64,000 bases of DNA, taken from NCBI RefSeq assembly GCF_030272615.1, contig NC_081405.1, positions 472,552,008-472,616,007 of the forward strand. The letters are read 5' to 3'. This DNA comes from Cryptomeria japonica. Its lineage: Eukaryota > Streptophyta > Pinopsida > Cupressales > Cupressaceae. Positions 34,240 through 46,952 of this stretch are shown here, one piece after another. The notes beneath the pieces were generated by a model. The model made no database searches. It worked only from the letters and a program-made list of their open reading frames with translations, and was not told where the DNA came from. Within the stretch, counting starts at the first letter, position 1, and every line of letters begins with the position of its first letter. The position numbers and the translations under genes are program-made.

Positions 34240-35541
34240 AGGAAACTCTCTCGCCATGTGTCCCATGGCTCCACATGTGAAGCAAGCACCACGTGCCTGA
34301 AACTGCACGCTCTGTGGTCTGGAGAAAGACTGTCCCCCTGTTTTGCTAGAACCACTATACCCACCCCTAGAGGACTGTTGAGTCCTTACCGGAGGTGTGT
34401 AGGGAACTTGAGATCGTTGATCTTGCCTCTGACCCTAAGACTGCCACTGCATGGGCTTTATGCCCTGCTAACTCTACGGAGGCCTCTGCCTCTAGTTCTA
34501 TTGTGACTGCTGCGGAGGAGGGGGTTTTGAGAACCCTGATGTGTGTTTGTTGTTACCCTTCCAATGGGGTTTCTTAAATCCGTAAGTCTGGGGTGTAGGG
34601 TTACGGTTCTGGGACCGATCCCTCGAGTCCTGAGGTCTAACCTAAATCTCCTCTACTATCAAAGCCTTCTCCATGGCAACCCGAAGGCTCCCTGGAGTGG
34701 CCATCCTCATTAGTCCTGCTATGCCAGCATTCAGCCCTTTGATAAATCAGTTGATGAGAAGCTTCTCGTCTTTCGGGTAGTCCACATACAGTAAGAGCTC
34801 AAAAAACTTGCTCTCATACCGGGTCACCGAAAGACCCTTCTGCTGGAGGTCATGGAACTCATCCACCCTACGCTGTCTGTAGTGCTCTGATAAGTACCTC
34901 TCCCTGAATCTCTCTGTGAAAATATCCCATGTGAGAGTATCTGCCACTAAGCCACACTTATATTCCTCCTATCTCCACCATGTGGAGGTCGTTCCTCTCA
35001 ATAGGTGGACTACTACACATGCCTTTAGATTGCTCTCGTAGGAGCACAATGCAAAGCACCTATCCAGGCTCAAAAGCCATGCCTCTGCTTCTACCCCATC
35101 GGTAGATCCCCCAAAAGATGGCAGCTGAAGGTGCATAACCTCTCTGATTAGATCCCTTGGATCCCGACATGCCCTCTCATAATACACTGGTGCTACTACT
35201 GGAGGTGGTGCTGATAGGTGAATGGACTTGGTCTCATGCCCAGCCTGACTCTCTACGAGATTAGGAGGTGGACTCCTACTCCATTCCCATTCTACTGTTC
35301 TATGGCTCCCTGAGTTCTAGTTTTCAACATGATGATCGACTGCCGGAAGCCTATCCTAGACTATGCCAATCAGGTTCTGTAGAGCTAACAAGATGTCTCA
35401 GTTCGGGTTAACCGACCATTTGGGAGGAGCCTCTGGGTTCCCTTCTGGGACTGATTCCTCCCTATCGACCTCTTCGCCTGCCATGTGTTCACGCCTAGGG
35501 CCTCTACCATGTTTGCAAGCTTGTTGCGTAGTTGGAGGCAT
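34240..35541 (-). pseudogene. Gag of element E
   Basis: Starts MPPTTQQACKHGRG at 35541. The capsid region contains LPSFGGSTDGVEAEAWLLSL and WDIFTERFRERYLSEHYRQR with EFHDLQQKGLSVTRYESKF, typical of Ty3 retrotransposon gag. A zinc knuckle CFTCGAMGHMAREF near 34290-34250 has Phe for the last Cys. Stops after VNPN, TSTWWR, LLIN (family members have Arg, so CGA to TGA) and VEEI, and a stop-rich patch at about 34420-34510. Non-functional. Confidence 0.85.
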
Positions 35542-35717
35542 CCTTATAAGAAAATAAAATAAAATGAGATAAATAAATAAATAATTTTTCGGAGAAAGAT
35601 TTAATTTATTAAAAATTAACTATAATAAATTAATATATATATATATATATATAATTTAATTAATTAAATAATTAAAGAAAAATGTAATGGAGAAAGGTTC
35701 CTAGTGTTGGAAACCTT

Positions 35718-35730
35718 GCTCTGATACCAA
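35718..35730 (-). other. Primer binding site of element E
   Basis: Minus-strand TTGGTATCAGAGC, two bases inside the 5' LTR end (GGGCATGACA). Confidence 0.92.
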
Positions 35731-36409
35731 AATGTCATGCCCAAACTTTTGGGCGCAAACGAAATAATTTTTTTTTTTTTTTAAAACTTAACCTAATAAA
35801 ACTAAATTTGCTAAATAACGCATTAACAAGTCTTGTCTTAACTAAGTTTGGTTTCTTTTCAACTAATAATAATCTAAACATTAGATCAAGTAAGCGAGAT
35901 AACCTAAATTAAATACGGGATATTAATTCTCCAAAGAATCATTATTATCTCATTATTAAATAGTTGAATTCATTTTAAATAAAAATCTCTAATTTAGTTT
36001 GCAAGAGATATTTTTAATCTTGATTTATTCTTTAATTACCTAGAACTAAATTAATTAGTCCTAGCACTTAGGTTATTAAATCCTATTGTTTATTTAACGA
36101 TAATTATAATGCGTCGATAAATTTGACAAAAGGGCCAAATAATTTCCATAGAGAAATTTGCCCTTTAAGGATTACTCTCAAAAGAAACTAAATCTAGATG
36201 GACAAAGAAATATTTCCCCTATAGTCCAAATAGCTTACAAAAATCATTATAAAAATGTTCTAAAGGATTTTAATCCCCCAAAGGAATTAAAACTTACATC
36301 ATATTCAAATATTTATATACTTATATGTTTATAAAAACATATCTAAAATATAAGTATATAAATAGGGTGATAAATCTGAATCCAAACTTTTACTTTCATA
36401 TATAATGCT

Positions 36410-36448
<39 letters not shown>

Positions 36449-36714
36449 AAAGCATATAGAACTATATAAAATCGATTTAGGATAAAACAAACATTTAAGG
36501 AAACTAAGTAAAGTAGTGGGGAAATACCTTATCCAAAATTTGAAGGGTCTTCCCCCTTTTTAAAATTTTTTTCCTATACAATAAAATAACCACGAAACCC
36601 TAAAGCAAAAACAATTTAAAATTGGAAGAAAACATCTATTTGCTAACTTATATATATATATATATTTTATATCATATCATAACCTACCTTAACCCGAATT
36701 TTCGGGTTAGGGTT

Positions 36715-37095
36715 AGGCCGAGCTCATTGTTTTGATGCAGGGCCAAAGAGGGAGGAGGCGGCGTATTTCTATCCCCTTTTTTTTTTTGCAGGGGTCATGT
36801 TGGAGGAGATTCTAAGCAGAGGGTGGCGGAGGCTTATGCACAGGGGCTCCCCACAAGGATGGCCGCAACCGTGCCTGCGGGTCGCGGCCCACAGTGGCGG
36901 CCTTGGCCGATGCTGTGGGTCACGGCCCGCAGCACGGCTGTTGTCGTCTTTGTGGGGTGTCACCCACAAGGGAAGGCCGAAGCCTCCCCGACTGTGGGAT
37001 GTAGCCCACAAAGCGATTGGGGCCGTTGCTAGGGTCGCCACCCATGGCAGGGTGTTTCCCTTCCCCTGCCTACGTATAACCCGCAGGGCCGAGGG
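36715..37095. repeat. GC-rich block in 5' LTR of E
   Basis: Counterpart of 27285-27660. Many differences between the copies are C/T or G/A at CpG sites (for example CGCAGCACGG against CGCAGCATGG), as expected of methylated CpG decay. Confidence 0.75.
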
Positions 37096-37164
37096 GGTCC
37101 AAAACAAATTTTTTTTGTTTTATATATATATATATATATTTGTTTTATTAATATGTAAAAAGAA

Positions 37165-37210
<46 letters not shown>
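37165..37210. repeat. (AT)n(GT)n microsatellite in the E LTR
   Basis: AT tract turning into GT tract, replacing the (AT)n(TTTA)n of the other LTR. Confidence 0.9.
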
Positions 37211-37213
<3 letters not shown>

Positions 37214-40200
37214 GATATATTTGTTAATAGGAATATGCAGACTTCCAAAATAGAATATTTATATCTATATATATATGCACTCTTAAGCATTCAGTTTATT
37301 TATTTATTTATTTTTTATTTCAACTTTATAAATCATGTAGAAAACTAATAAGGAAAATAGCAGCTTGAAATAGATGAGGAGATTATTTTTTTTGTAAGTT
37401 TTAAATATATGAGAATGCTCTATATTTTATCCTACTTTCTTTAATATCACAAATCCTAATCTAACCATTTTCTTTTCTTTTCTGCACAGTAACCCTAGCT
37501 TAGAGGGAATATACTATATTTTCTTTGCTTAAGACAAATCTGTAACTATTTCATTTTATTTAAAACACAAACAACAAGCTAGTAGATTTAGAAATAATGC
37601 ATTTCTCTCTTTTTTTTTTTTAATCTAATGCTAACTTTTGAAATAGATGACTATTTAAATTTAAATACATTTTCTTCAATAAATAAGTGACAGAATGAAA
37701 TAGCTAGATTTTATATTCTGCAATAGATAAAATGACAGAATGCAGTAAATTTTAACAACTACAATAGCCTAGAAACATTTAAAATCAACTTAAAGTTAGA
37801 TATATTAAACCTATTTAACACACTTTGTAATTGTATTTAGCTCAAAAGGTCTATATGCATGCTTTTCCCATTTCCATAATTTTTTTTGCATGAGGAAATA
37901 AAATAACTTTAAATTTCAAAAGTAACATGAATGCAACAACTTTATTTTTGGTAACAATAGGACTTAATAAAACTTATACATTTCATTTTTGCAAAAATAA
38001 CTAAGTAGAATAATGCATTTCTTTAAGCATATTTAGAATACAATGTAGATAACATTACAAATAGGTTTGAAAACCCAACTAGTCTCTCCTTTCCATTGAA
38101 TAAGAACTTAGAATAAAATATATACATTTCTTTGCTTTTGAAAAATAAATACAACATTTGGCTTTTCTTTTACATAGCTGCAACTTAATTACATAATCCC
38201 ATTTCCTAATCTTTTCTGCAACTCAAGTAAAAACCAGCAACTTATATCTTTCTTTTTCCTTCCCATCCCAAGCAACCTACAAATAAAACATAAGGCTTGA
38301 CTATGGAGTGCTCACCTCCCAGCCTAGGCTTACTAGAAGCTACCCCCGAGCTTGGAGAACCAACCACTAGATGGGTTACACACAAACAACCACAACAAGC
38401 AAAGGGGTAAACACACAGCAAACAATTTTCCCAACCAAGGCTATACTTCACCACAACTTGTGATGATATTCCACGGGTGGAAGTGGACCAAATACCATTG
38501 GGGAGACTGTAAGCATGGAACATCTCAAGCCACCTCATGGCAACCAAATACAACACAAATACATCCCCACATCCTTATGCCCCCCAAAGACATATAAGCC
38601 ATATCATCTCTCCTTATGACCCCCAAATGCATACATAAGGCTATGCAACAAGGGTCACAAAGAACACCCTTGAGATCACTCTCCATAAGGGAGAGCCTCT
38701 CACCCAAGGCTGTCATACTTCTTCCACCCCAAGACCACCTACTCTCCCAAGAGTAGAAGGCCTTGGACACTCCCAATACAAGAAAATCATAAAAAGAAAC
38801 AAAGAAAAAAATTACATTTTCTTCCACAAAGTAAAATACATATAAACAACTTTTTCATACAAGCATTTCTTCAAACATACATATACAACATAAACAAAAA
38901 GAGAGTAAGAACCAACCTTAATCTACCTCAAGGTTTTGATAGATCTAATTGGGGATGAGCAGCCCAAATCCACACAATCTCTTCACCAACACTTGGCCAA
39001 AAATTCTATCCTACAACTATTCTTCAAAAATTGCATGATCTCCAACAATGGAGAGTGGGTGATTAACTCACTAAGTCCCTAATCCTTGCCTAAGAAGGCC
39101 TCTCTCACTCTTCCCAACCCCTTGGATAGAGTGAGAGTTCCCATTGGGTGGTCTTCCCAACCTCTTACATGTTGCTAAAACTAGAAAGAGAAAAGGTAAG
39201 AGAGGATGGGGAAGAGAGTTTGACACCAAAAGGGAAGGTTGTCTATCCTAGGAGGAGCCTTCTAAGTTGAATTTTCGCTCACCTTGGAAAAAATGCTTTT
39301 TGAGGTGACTAAACAATTCACATGGGAGTAGTCACATGTCTGAAAATACCCCTAACCCATAGGTATACCCTTTGGACCTTTGGAAAAGCCCTAAAACTAA
39401 CCCTAGGAGTCCATTTGACCCCTTAGAAACCCAACCGAAGTTAACCTACGGGTCAAACCTGAGTTGACCACTCCCAAGACTCCCTACCCAAGGCAAATTT
39501 GGGACCACACTCAAATGTTTGAAATGGCTTTGGTAGAAACAAACTCCCTCCAAGAGACAAGTCAAAATCAATGACACTAATCAGCACGAGTCAAGTGACA
39601 CAATAAAATACATTATATAAATCACACATGGAATTTGTCTCTTGTTGGATTACACAAATTAATAAAATCAATTTAACACACATGCATCATTTACTTTCAC
39701 AATTAAATTATGATACAAATAGGGTGTTGTCTCTCCAAATAGACAACCCCTGGCTTTACAAATGTACATAGGTCTAGGTTTGGTTCTCCATAATATTTCC
39801 ATGGTCACATGGATAATTTTTCCTGCGCATCTCAATTTACACATTAGTAGTTCCAAATAACCATATATATATTATTAAGCACATGAATTTGAATACACAT
39901 CAAATACTCATACAATTGACGGTAAGAAATCAATATCTCATATATCCCAATTGATCCACATAAGCAATTATCATAATCCTCAAAATTTGATCCATTCATA
40001 TTATAAGCATCCTATTTGTATCATCATAATGAAGTCCTGCAAGTCCAATAATGACATACATCATCACAAAGTAATTCTATTCTAGCATCATATAAAGTTT
40101 CCTATCCATAATGCATAAAAATGAAGCGTCAATATACGTCAATGTTATCCAAATCATGGGATCATATAAGTTCTAAATCTAGAATGCATAAAAATAAAGC

Positions 40201-40264
40201 ATCCATAGTAGTCTCATCATGAAAATAACAGAAATGCCAGGATGAGTCGGAGTAGGTCCTCACA

Positions 40265-41183
40265 TTTCAGCTACAGAGGCTGCTCTGTTATGAGGAACAA
40301 AGGTATCAGTACATTGTTTTAGTGCACTACAGATGTAGCTTGTATCATCAAGAATACTGAATTCAACTCCATTATAAGGAAATTTTTAGCATTGATGATA
40401 GGTAGATGGCACTGCTTGCATTTCGTGAATCCATGGCTTGCACAGCAAGATGTTGTATGAAAGAGGGAGGTCAAGCACCTAGAAAATAACATCTCTCTCC
40501 ATAGGTCCTACCTTGATCGGTAATAGTACCAGACCTTTAGAGGTTCTTTCTTCTTCATCATAAGCTTTGATTGTTATTTTCTTTGCTGGATCAATGATAT
40601 TTTCAGAAAATCCCAACCGTGTCACTAGATTGTAGGTACAAATATTCAACCCAGTGCCTCCATCTATCAAAACATGTTTGAATCGGTGTTTATGGATCAT
40701 AGCTTTGATGTGTAATGCCTGATTATGTGGGTGATTCAGTGAATTGTCATCTTCTTCAGAGAAGGTGAGGTAATGAGGAGAAGTCAGGTGATGACCACCA
40801 TACATGAAACTGATCTAGATCTAAGTCTTTGGGGACATTAGTAGTGAGAAGATTTGTCCAGGATCTCTCTATGAGCAGAAGAGATCTTAAGCAGTTCAAA
40901 AATGGAGATTTGAGCGGTAGTTCATTTCAATTGTTCGATGATTCTATAACCAGGAGAGGATGATGAAGCCAACTACTTAGATTTAGCTGTGATTGTATCT
41001 GGTTGTCTATTTGAAGAAGTTGGTAGGTTTGATGTTGCTTAATCAAAAGTTGAGGAACTAGCTCATTTGAGAGTAACTTTCTTTTCAATGTGGGTCACAA
41101 CATTTGCAGTTTATGTTTTATTTGTTTATCTTTGATTATGATCACATTGCAATACTCAAATTGGAAAGATTCAACCATGTTTA
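40265..41183 (-). pseudogene. Protease region of element D, cut by E
   Basis: The open part (40479-40805) has LTSPHYLTFSEEDDNSLNHP, then FKHVLIDGGTGLNICTYNLV (DGG active site) and ITIKAYDEEERTSKGLVLLP, all matching F (11200-11470). After a stop it goes on with [20 protein letters not shown] and reaches the E insertion at 40269. Upstream, 40806-41183 is frameshifted and low in recognisable content. The downstream part resumes at 26310. Confidence 0.83.
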
Positions 41184-42879
41184 TCATAATGTCATTGTTA
41201 GTGTAGGTGTAATTGACTTTGGCACCTCCCTTGGATTTTGAGGAATCACCTTGTTCATAAGAAGCAAGGGATCTTTAAAAGCTCCGTGATCAGAATTAGT
41301 CATGTGATTTCCAACAACAATTTTGCCAGCATCGATGAGGTCCTGGATCTCATGTTTGAGTTTCATGCAGTTGTTTGTTGTATGACCCTTGTTTCGATGG
41401 TATTCATATTATTCATTTTCCCTCCACCATTTGGGTTTAACTTCTGGATCATATGGTCTAGAGTTGTCTGGCAATGTTCAGATCATTTACCAATAAAGTT
41501 TTAAGAGCTTATTCATATAATTCTTCCAAAGGAGTGAAATCGCGTTTAGGCTTTGAAAGCCAAGGTTTTTCCTTAAACCACTCTTTTGATTTCTTCGGAG
41601 GGTTTTCCACCGCAGTTTCATCTTTTTTGAGTGCTTGTGTGCCGCTATCCAGATTAAATATTGTGGGTTTTGATTTTGTTTTAACAGTGTCTACCACTCC
41701 ATCATTAACAACATTTTTGTTATTATCTTTGTCATATTTCTAGTATTTGTTATTTTCTTTGGGACTAGATCCTTGTTGTGTTTCTTTCCAAAGTGATATA
41801 TCTCCTTTCTTTATAAACACATCTTCCATTCTGAGGGTACTATCTACCATTTTGTTTAATGAAGGGTACATTTGCATTTGGATGTTGTATTTCAATTCAG
41901 GGATCAAGTTATTGACAAAGATATTCATCTTCTCAGAATCTAGAATATGTTGTGAATATCTAGAGAACATCTTTCTCCAACATTTAAGAAAAGTGAGAAA
42001 AAGTTCTCCTATTTTTTGTTTGGTATTGCAAAGCTTGATCATAGTGATTGGATGATGAATGTTATAGGATTATTGTTGGAGAAACAATTTGACTAATTCC
42101 TCAAAAGTTTTAATTCCCATAGGTAGGTTTGAAAACCTTTCCATAGCTTGTCCTCCTAAACTCCTCAAGAAAAGGGGCATGAGATATGTTTGTTCGTGCA
42201 TGAAATCCATACATAAAGCACAAAATTCTCTGACATGGTCTTGAGGATCTGCATTACCATCATATTTGTCAAACTTAGGAATCTCCATTCTTGAAGGAAA
42301 TGGAGGCATGTAAATATTTTTGGCAAATGGGAATGGGCAGATTGTGTCTAAAGAATACCAATTTGATGATTTATCCTTGTTTTTCATTTATGTGATTTCA
42401 GTCTATAATGCTTGCAATTGTTTGTTTACCAGCACTAAGGGTGTCTCTTCCTCTTTAGTGATAAGGGTTTCAATATTATAATCAATAGGAAGTTTAGCGC
42501 CTTGTTTTGCTAGCTCTAGAAAATAATCTTCTTTTTCTCTAGCCATGATAATCTCCATCATTTTTTGGAAATCTTTATCCTTTTGACAGCTATTTATAAC
42601 AACTTATGTAGCTTCAAAGGCTTCAGACTTGCTAGATGAGGAATCATTGTCATTAGCATGGGTACTGATATTGTCATAAGTATTGTGTTTAGCAGCTTTT
42701 CTTTCTTTCTTTTCTCCAGACATGATGGGAGATAAGGGTTGATCAAATATTGGTAAATTTGATGATGAAGGTTTATTAAAGGTAGGGTCCTCTATGAAGA
42801 ATGGATTATCTTTTAATGAAAAGGACGATCCTTTACCTTTGGTATCTTTCTTGTGAGAACTTCTAGTTTGAGTAGGCAT
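41184..42879 (-). pseudogene. Gag of element D
   Basis: Starts MPTQTRSSHKKDTKGKGSS at 42879. The capsid region has MEIPKFDKYDGNADPQDHVR and LGGQAMERFSNLPMGIKTF (42070-42387), then MIKLCNTKQKIGELFLTFLK and MNIFVNNLIPELKYNIQMQM. A late segment has MKLKHEIQDLIDAGKIVVGN. The CHHC knuckle expected before it is frameshifted. Stops and frame changes occur near 42604, 42070, 41740 and 41509. Clear relative of the F gag. Confidence 0.85.
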
Positions 42880-44932
42880 TTATAACTGATATGACCGAGA
42901 GCTAGATGTGATGCAAAAGTCAAGATCAAATTGAAGCTAGTTGTTCATTTAATGTAGTGATTTGAGAGAAGTGACTAAGATTCAGCCTGGTTTTAGGAAC
43001 GATCTATCCTGTATAAGATGTGATCTAAGTAACTTAGTTTGATTTAGTTTGATAAGTAGTTGATTGAACTAGATGAAAGATGATCAAAAAAATTGTGCAA
43101 CACAACGACAGGGGTACACTATCAAGATTGTTTATGCTCAGAATTATGATGACCAATTTTATGCTCGCTATAGACTGATTAGGAAAGTTTGACTGTTTTG
43201 GAAAAATGTGTAGACAAACAATTTTATGGACTGACAAAATCAGGAATTCGTACAATAGAGTTTTTCAAACCTAGACGACAATTTAATAGTTCCCAGATGA
43301 TTGAGACAGTTTCTTGTACCAGTTGTTGCCTAAACTCAAATGATAGTTTAGTGACCTCCAAATGACAATCTGATGAGTATGATGTTTATTTGTACGACAG
43401 TATGTTAGAGGACATACAACAATTTTCAAGAAACAAAACGATAATTCTATATACTCGGATGACAATTCTGACAAGGCCAGATGATAAACTGATAGGACCA
43501 ATTAAAACTCGTACAAAAATAGGTATATATCCAGACAACATTTCAATAGACTCGTATGATAGTGTATTGGATAGAGACAAGATTTTGACATAGACAGATT
43601 TTTTACGATTGACAAAGAGCAAATTTTGACTAGGACTGAGTTTGATGACTGACAACGACTAGTTTTTGACACGAACAGAGTTTTAATCACTGAGTTGTTG
43701 ATTTTGTTGATTTGTTTTCTCTAGTTTCAATATTTTAGTTTGAGTTTCAAGGATGAAAACACAGAAAACACACAAGATGTATAATGACTTTGAATCACAA
43801 CACGCTAACCCTACAAAAGTTGGCTTAGAGAAGAAAACTTTGCTTGCAGACTCAGGTACACAACCAATAGCTAATCAGAATATGACCATTGAGTCTCACG
43901 CAATGGATTCTCAATGCCATATTAGCCAAATCCAAATGCTAATGGGGGCACAAAATGGCAAGTATCTTGGGAGAGTTACTATCTCTCTTGCACAAAGATT
44001 ATCCCCCTTTTAGAGGTGAATTAGGTAGCCTCTATCTTATAGTTCTTAGTCAGAAATTGCATTCAAAATCACCCCTTGAAGTCACGCAAGCATGGTTGAG
44101 GCCTATAGCCCAACAAGGTACCGAAACAAGTTGTAGGAACGTAAACATGATTGATATCGCGAGGTCCCTACAAAATGACCGATATGAGAGATCTCAAAGA
44201 GAAAACTCAAATAATCTCATCCTCTGATACTTTAATCACCAGAGGCTTATTTCTTATAGTGAGTTCAAATGCTCAGGTCTAGTTGTACTCACTTGGGTCA
44301 TTCTCACAGGGTGATTACTTTTTCCCACTGTGACAGGCCCGTTAAAGGTGCACAAATCTCAAATTTAGAAAAAGCTTCGAGGGTAGAATTTTGATTGTTT
44401 GTGCAGACAAGAGCATACTCTCTTACCTCTTAGATTTTCTGAAAACACAAAAGAAGGATTTTTTCATTAACTAGATAGCAATTTAAGTGCCTAAAAATGA
44501 ATTTAAAGAATACACGATGTTCACTTGAATCTCCTCAGGCAACCTGCAAAAACAATGAATGAGTAGTCATATTGTTTTTGTGCAACAGGCATATTCTTTG
44601 ACAAGCATTCTGCAAAAAAACTGATGAGGCTATCAAAATTTCTCAGGCAAACAGACAACAAGCTAGGGTTAGCATTAATACCACCAAAATTCAATAAGAA
44701 AATCCCCCAAAATTACAGTCTATTTTAATACAGAAAACTAGAATACCGTATGAGTATTCTCACCGATCCGTATGATAATTCACGATGGACCGTACAATAC
44801 TTGCAGTTTTTCGTTCGAGCCTCTATGAAAACTCGCACGAGTTTTTGCAAAAACTATACAGAAAACATCCAAAAAATAAATCAGAAAAATAAAAGAAAGT
44901 TAATCTGCGAGGACAAAAGATGTAGTCTTCGA
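42880..44932 (-). other. Untranslated leader of element D
   Basis: About 2.05 kb without a credible gene. It carries many TCGTAYGAYAG/GACGACAA-like motifs (43040-43690 and 44740-44830). It also has the block at 43850-44042 that closely matches the F leader (8505-8700, opposite strand) and a further patch near 44280-44345. Several reading frames here overlap on both strands and are not gene-like. Confidence 0.7.
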
Positions 44933-44950
44933 GCCCCACAGTGGGTGCCG
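44933..44950 (-). other. Primer binding site of element D
   Basis: Minus-strand CGGCACCCACTGTGGGGC, four bases inside the LTR end. Two or three changes from the G and F sites. Confidence 0.8.
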
Positions 44951-44954
44951 AAAA

Positions 44955-46262
44955 TGTGTGTGTGAGAAGTGGATAAGTATCTGCAAGTTGTAAGACACAA
45001 CACTTCAATTAAGTCATTGCATACATGGTTAGACAGATATAATCATGAATACAAAAACCATAACAAATTGATCTATTTCCTTCTAAAAGATGTGAGTATA
45101 GACTTGCTCTCAAATTTGTATAAGCAATACCAATGACTAGACTACACCAAGACAAAGGATTTAATCTATATGAGCACAAGAATAAGTTAAATGTATGCAA
45201 GATTAAGCTAGATAGGCAAGATTAAGCTAGGTATGCAAGATTAAGCTAGATGAATGAATAGTAAGCTAAATGAATTCAAGCAATCATAATTAAACTAAAT
45301 ATACAAAAAGACAAACTAAGATGCAATAATCTAAAAGAACAATATCTTCAATAACTCTAGAGCAAAAATTGCATAATAACAACAAATCTCAAGGGTGTTT
45401 TGAATTAGAGATGAAGGCTGAATTTAAAGAGACTCAAAAGAGAGACCAATGGTCAAGATCAATTAGGAATGAGCAGTTGAGATTATTCAAGAAAAAAACA
45501 CATTTCAAGATAATTGAAATATCTGAGAGATAAGATTCGGTTAATCTTGAGATAGATTCCAATTATAGTTTGATTGAAAGCATTCAGATTATAAGTCTAA
45601 GTCTGCATTGGAGATTAAATTTAGTTGATTCCATGCACTTGAGATAAAAATAAAATGATTCCATGCACTTTTCTTTAATTTTCTCAAGATTTTTATTTAG
45701 AAAAATCCTTTTCAATGCAACTAGATTTATTTTCTCAAAATCTTTGAGTCTTAATTTATGAGAAAATGATTAATTCAATTTAATTGCTTTTCTGATTTTC
45801 CAAGTTATCTCAATTTTAGAAAAAGAAATATCTTAAGTTTGATTACTTTTCTCAATTTAATTATTTTCTTTTGTTTTCAATTTAACTCTTTCTTTTGCAG
45901 ATTAATTCCTCTTTTTGTGATTAATCTCTTTTTGTAAATTAATTCCTTTTTTGTGATTAATCTCTTTTTGTAAATTAATTCCTTTTTTATAATTAAAAGG
46001 AAAATTTATTAATTAATTAAATATGCTAGGATATTCAATTAAATAAATAGAATATTTGATCAAATTGATTTACTTGGAATGATTTAATTAATTAAATAAA
46101 TATTTAATTCATGTTGAGTGATTTATTTACCATTTAACATTAATGATTGAGAATTAATTAATTAGGTGCTCAAGGTTGATTTAATTGCCTTTGGTTAGGA
46201 TCTTGGTGATGTTGTCGAGATTAGGGGCCCATGGTTTAGATGACCATTTTTAGGGTATTACA
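44955..46262 (-). repeat. 5' LTR of element D
   Basis: Element sense TGTAATACCCTAAAAATGG (like the F start TGTATACACCTAAAAATGG) to the CACACACA end, 1,308 bases. It contains a tandem AT-rich array at about 45895-45990 (AATTAATTCCTTTTTTGTGA-type unit). The right flank ATAAC (46263-46267) should be the target duplication; its partner lies outside the window. Confidence 0.78.
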
Positions 46263-46699
46263 ATAACAAGCTTCACATATGTCGGCCCAATCTCCTTGAA
46301 CTCAAAACTAATCACTAAAAGCATCCAAGGATTCTGGATCACATGTTACATCAAAATAGCTCTGTTCTTCCTAGATTGCCAGATACCAGACCTTCAATCT
46401 CACTCAGGAATCAACACCGGTTACTAGGATTATGGAATAAACTGCCTCGAACCTCAAATCATCTACCTCTATTACCACAACCAAAGTCATGCAACCAAAA
46501 TCAAGATCTACACCAATGTACTCATACTTTGTCGAATATTGTATACCACCTTCCAGACTTATGTCAAATGATAATACAACTTCTGGTAAATCAAATCTAC
46601 GCATATAGGATATGATTTCTGAATTGATTTGCCATCAATGACAACTCCTAAGCATCTCTCATGCATCAATCTTCTCCGGAACAATGTCTCTTGTGAACA
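46263..46699 (-). repeat. Presumed 3' LTR fragment of element C
   Basis: Element sense starts TGTTCACAAGAGACATTG right after AAAGGGGGAGAT, as an LTR should. It runs to the D insertion at 46262. No partner LTR is in view, so this rests on position and the TG start alone. ORFs here are short and unconvincing. Confidence 0.55.
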
Positions 46700-46701
46700 A
46701 T

Positions 46702-46713
46702 CTCCCCCTTTGG
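46702..46713 (-). other. LTR-adjacent polypurine tract of element C
   Basis: Minus-strand CCAAAGGGGGAG within GAATGCCAAAGGGGGAGATT. This is nearly the same block as at 54970-54981 in B and 50749-50760 in H. Confidence 0.85.
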
Positions 46714-46738
46714 CATTCATGGCAACACTGTGAAAAAT

Positions 46739-46743
46739 GACAG
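46739..46743. repeat. Target-site duplication of element H (GACAG)
   Basis: GACAG before the first LTR fragment at 46744 and again at 51819-51823 after the last LTR. The whole three-LTR structure is therefore one insertion locus. Confidence 0.92.
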
Positions 46744-46827
46744 TGTTGGTATTTTGATATAGTTTTGTCATTGATGTCAACACCTACTGAATACACCTAC
46801 TTTGGAGATCCAGCAACATTCACCAGT
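46744..46827 (+). repeat. First LTR fragment of H
   Basis: TGTTGGTATTTTGATATAG, about 84 bases matching the start of the two longer LTRs, then an abrupt switch at CATTCACC to tail sequence otherwise found at about 50640. Confidence 0.88.
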
Positions 46828-46952
46828 AAATATTTGTATTGTTACTCCCAGGGGGAGAAATGGAGATTGTTGGTCTTTGTATTTGGCATTTCTGTTTTGG
46901 CACTGTGATGGTTTTTCCATCTTGTGTTGCCATCAATGCCAAAGGGGGAGAT
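46828..46952 (+). repeat. Duplicate internal tail of H with PPT
   Basis: Matches 50643-50762 closely (TTTGTATTGTTACTCCCAGG, then GGCACTGTGATGGTTTTTCC, ending AAAGGGGGAGAT). Confidence 0.88.

Larger units (their letters stand above)
26311..40264 (-). mobile_element. Element E: Ty3 chromovirus (Tekay-like) with 4.5-kb LTRs
   Basis: Minus strand, 13.95 kb. The 5' LTR is 35733-40264, PBS 35718-35730, polyprotein remnants 35541-30826, PPT 30816-30827 and 3' LTR 26311-30815. TSD TTTCA. The integrase tail ends in a chromodomain-like segment, which places it among chromoviruses. The LTRs make up about two thirds of the element. The coding region has many stops, so it is inactive. Confidence 0.95.
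35733..40264 (-). repeat. 5' LTR of element E (4.5 kb)
   Basis: 4,532 bases, element sense TGTGAGGACC to GGGCATGACA. It differs from the 3' LTR by scattered substitutions, short indels and microsatellite changes. It includes a GC-rich block at about 36715-37095 and long ORF-poor AT-rich DNA. Which part holds the promoter is not evident. Confidence 0.93.

Noticed and set aside
46343..46615. 90-codon plus-strand ORF between D and H
   Set aside because: Lies in the presumed C 3' LTR, opposite to its sense, with low-complexity Pro/His/Leu content and no domain.
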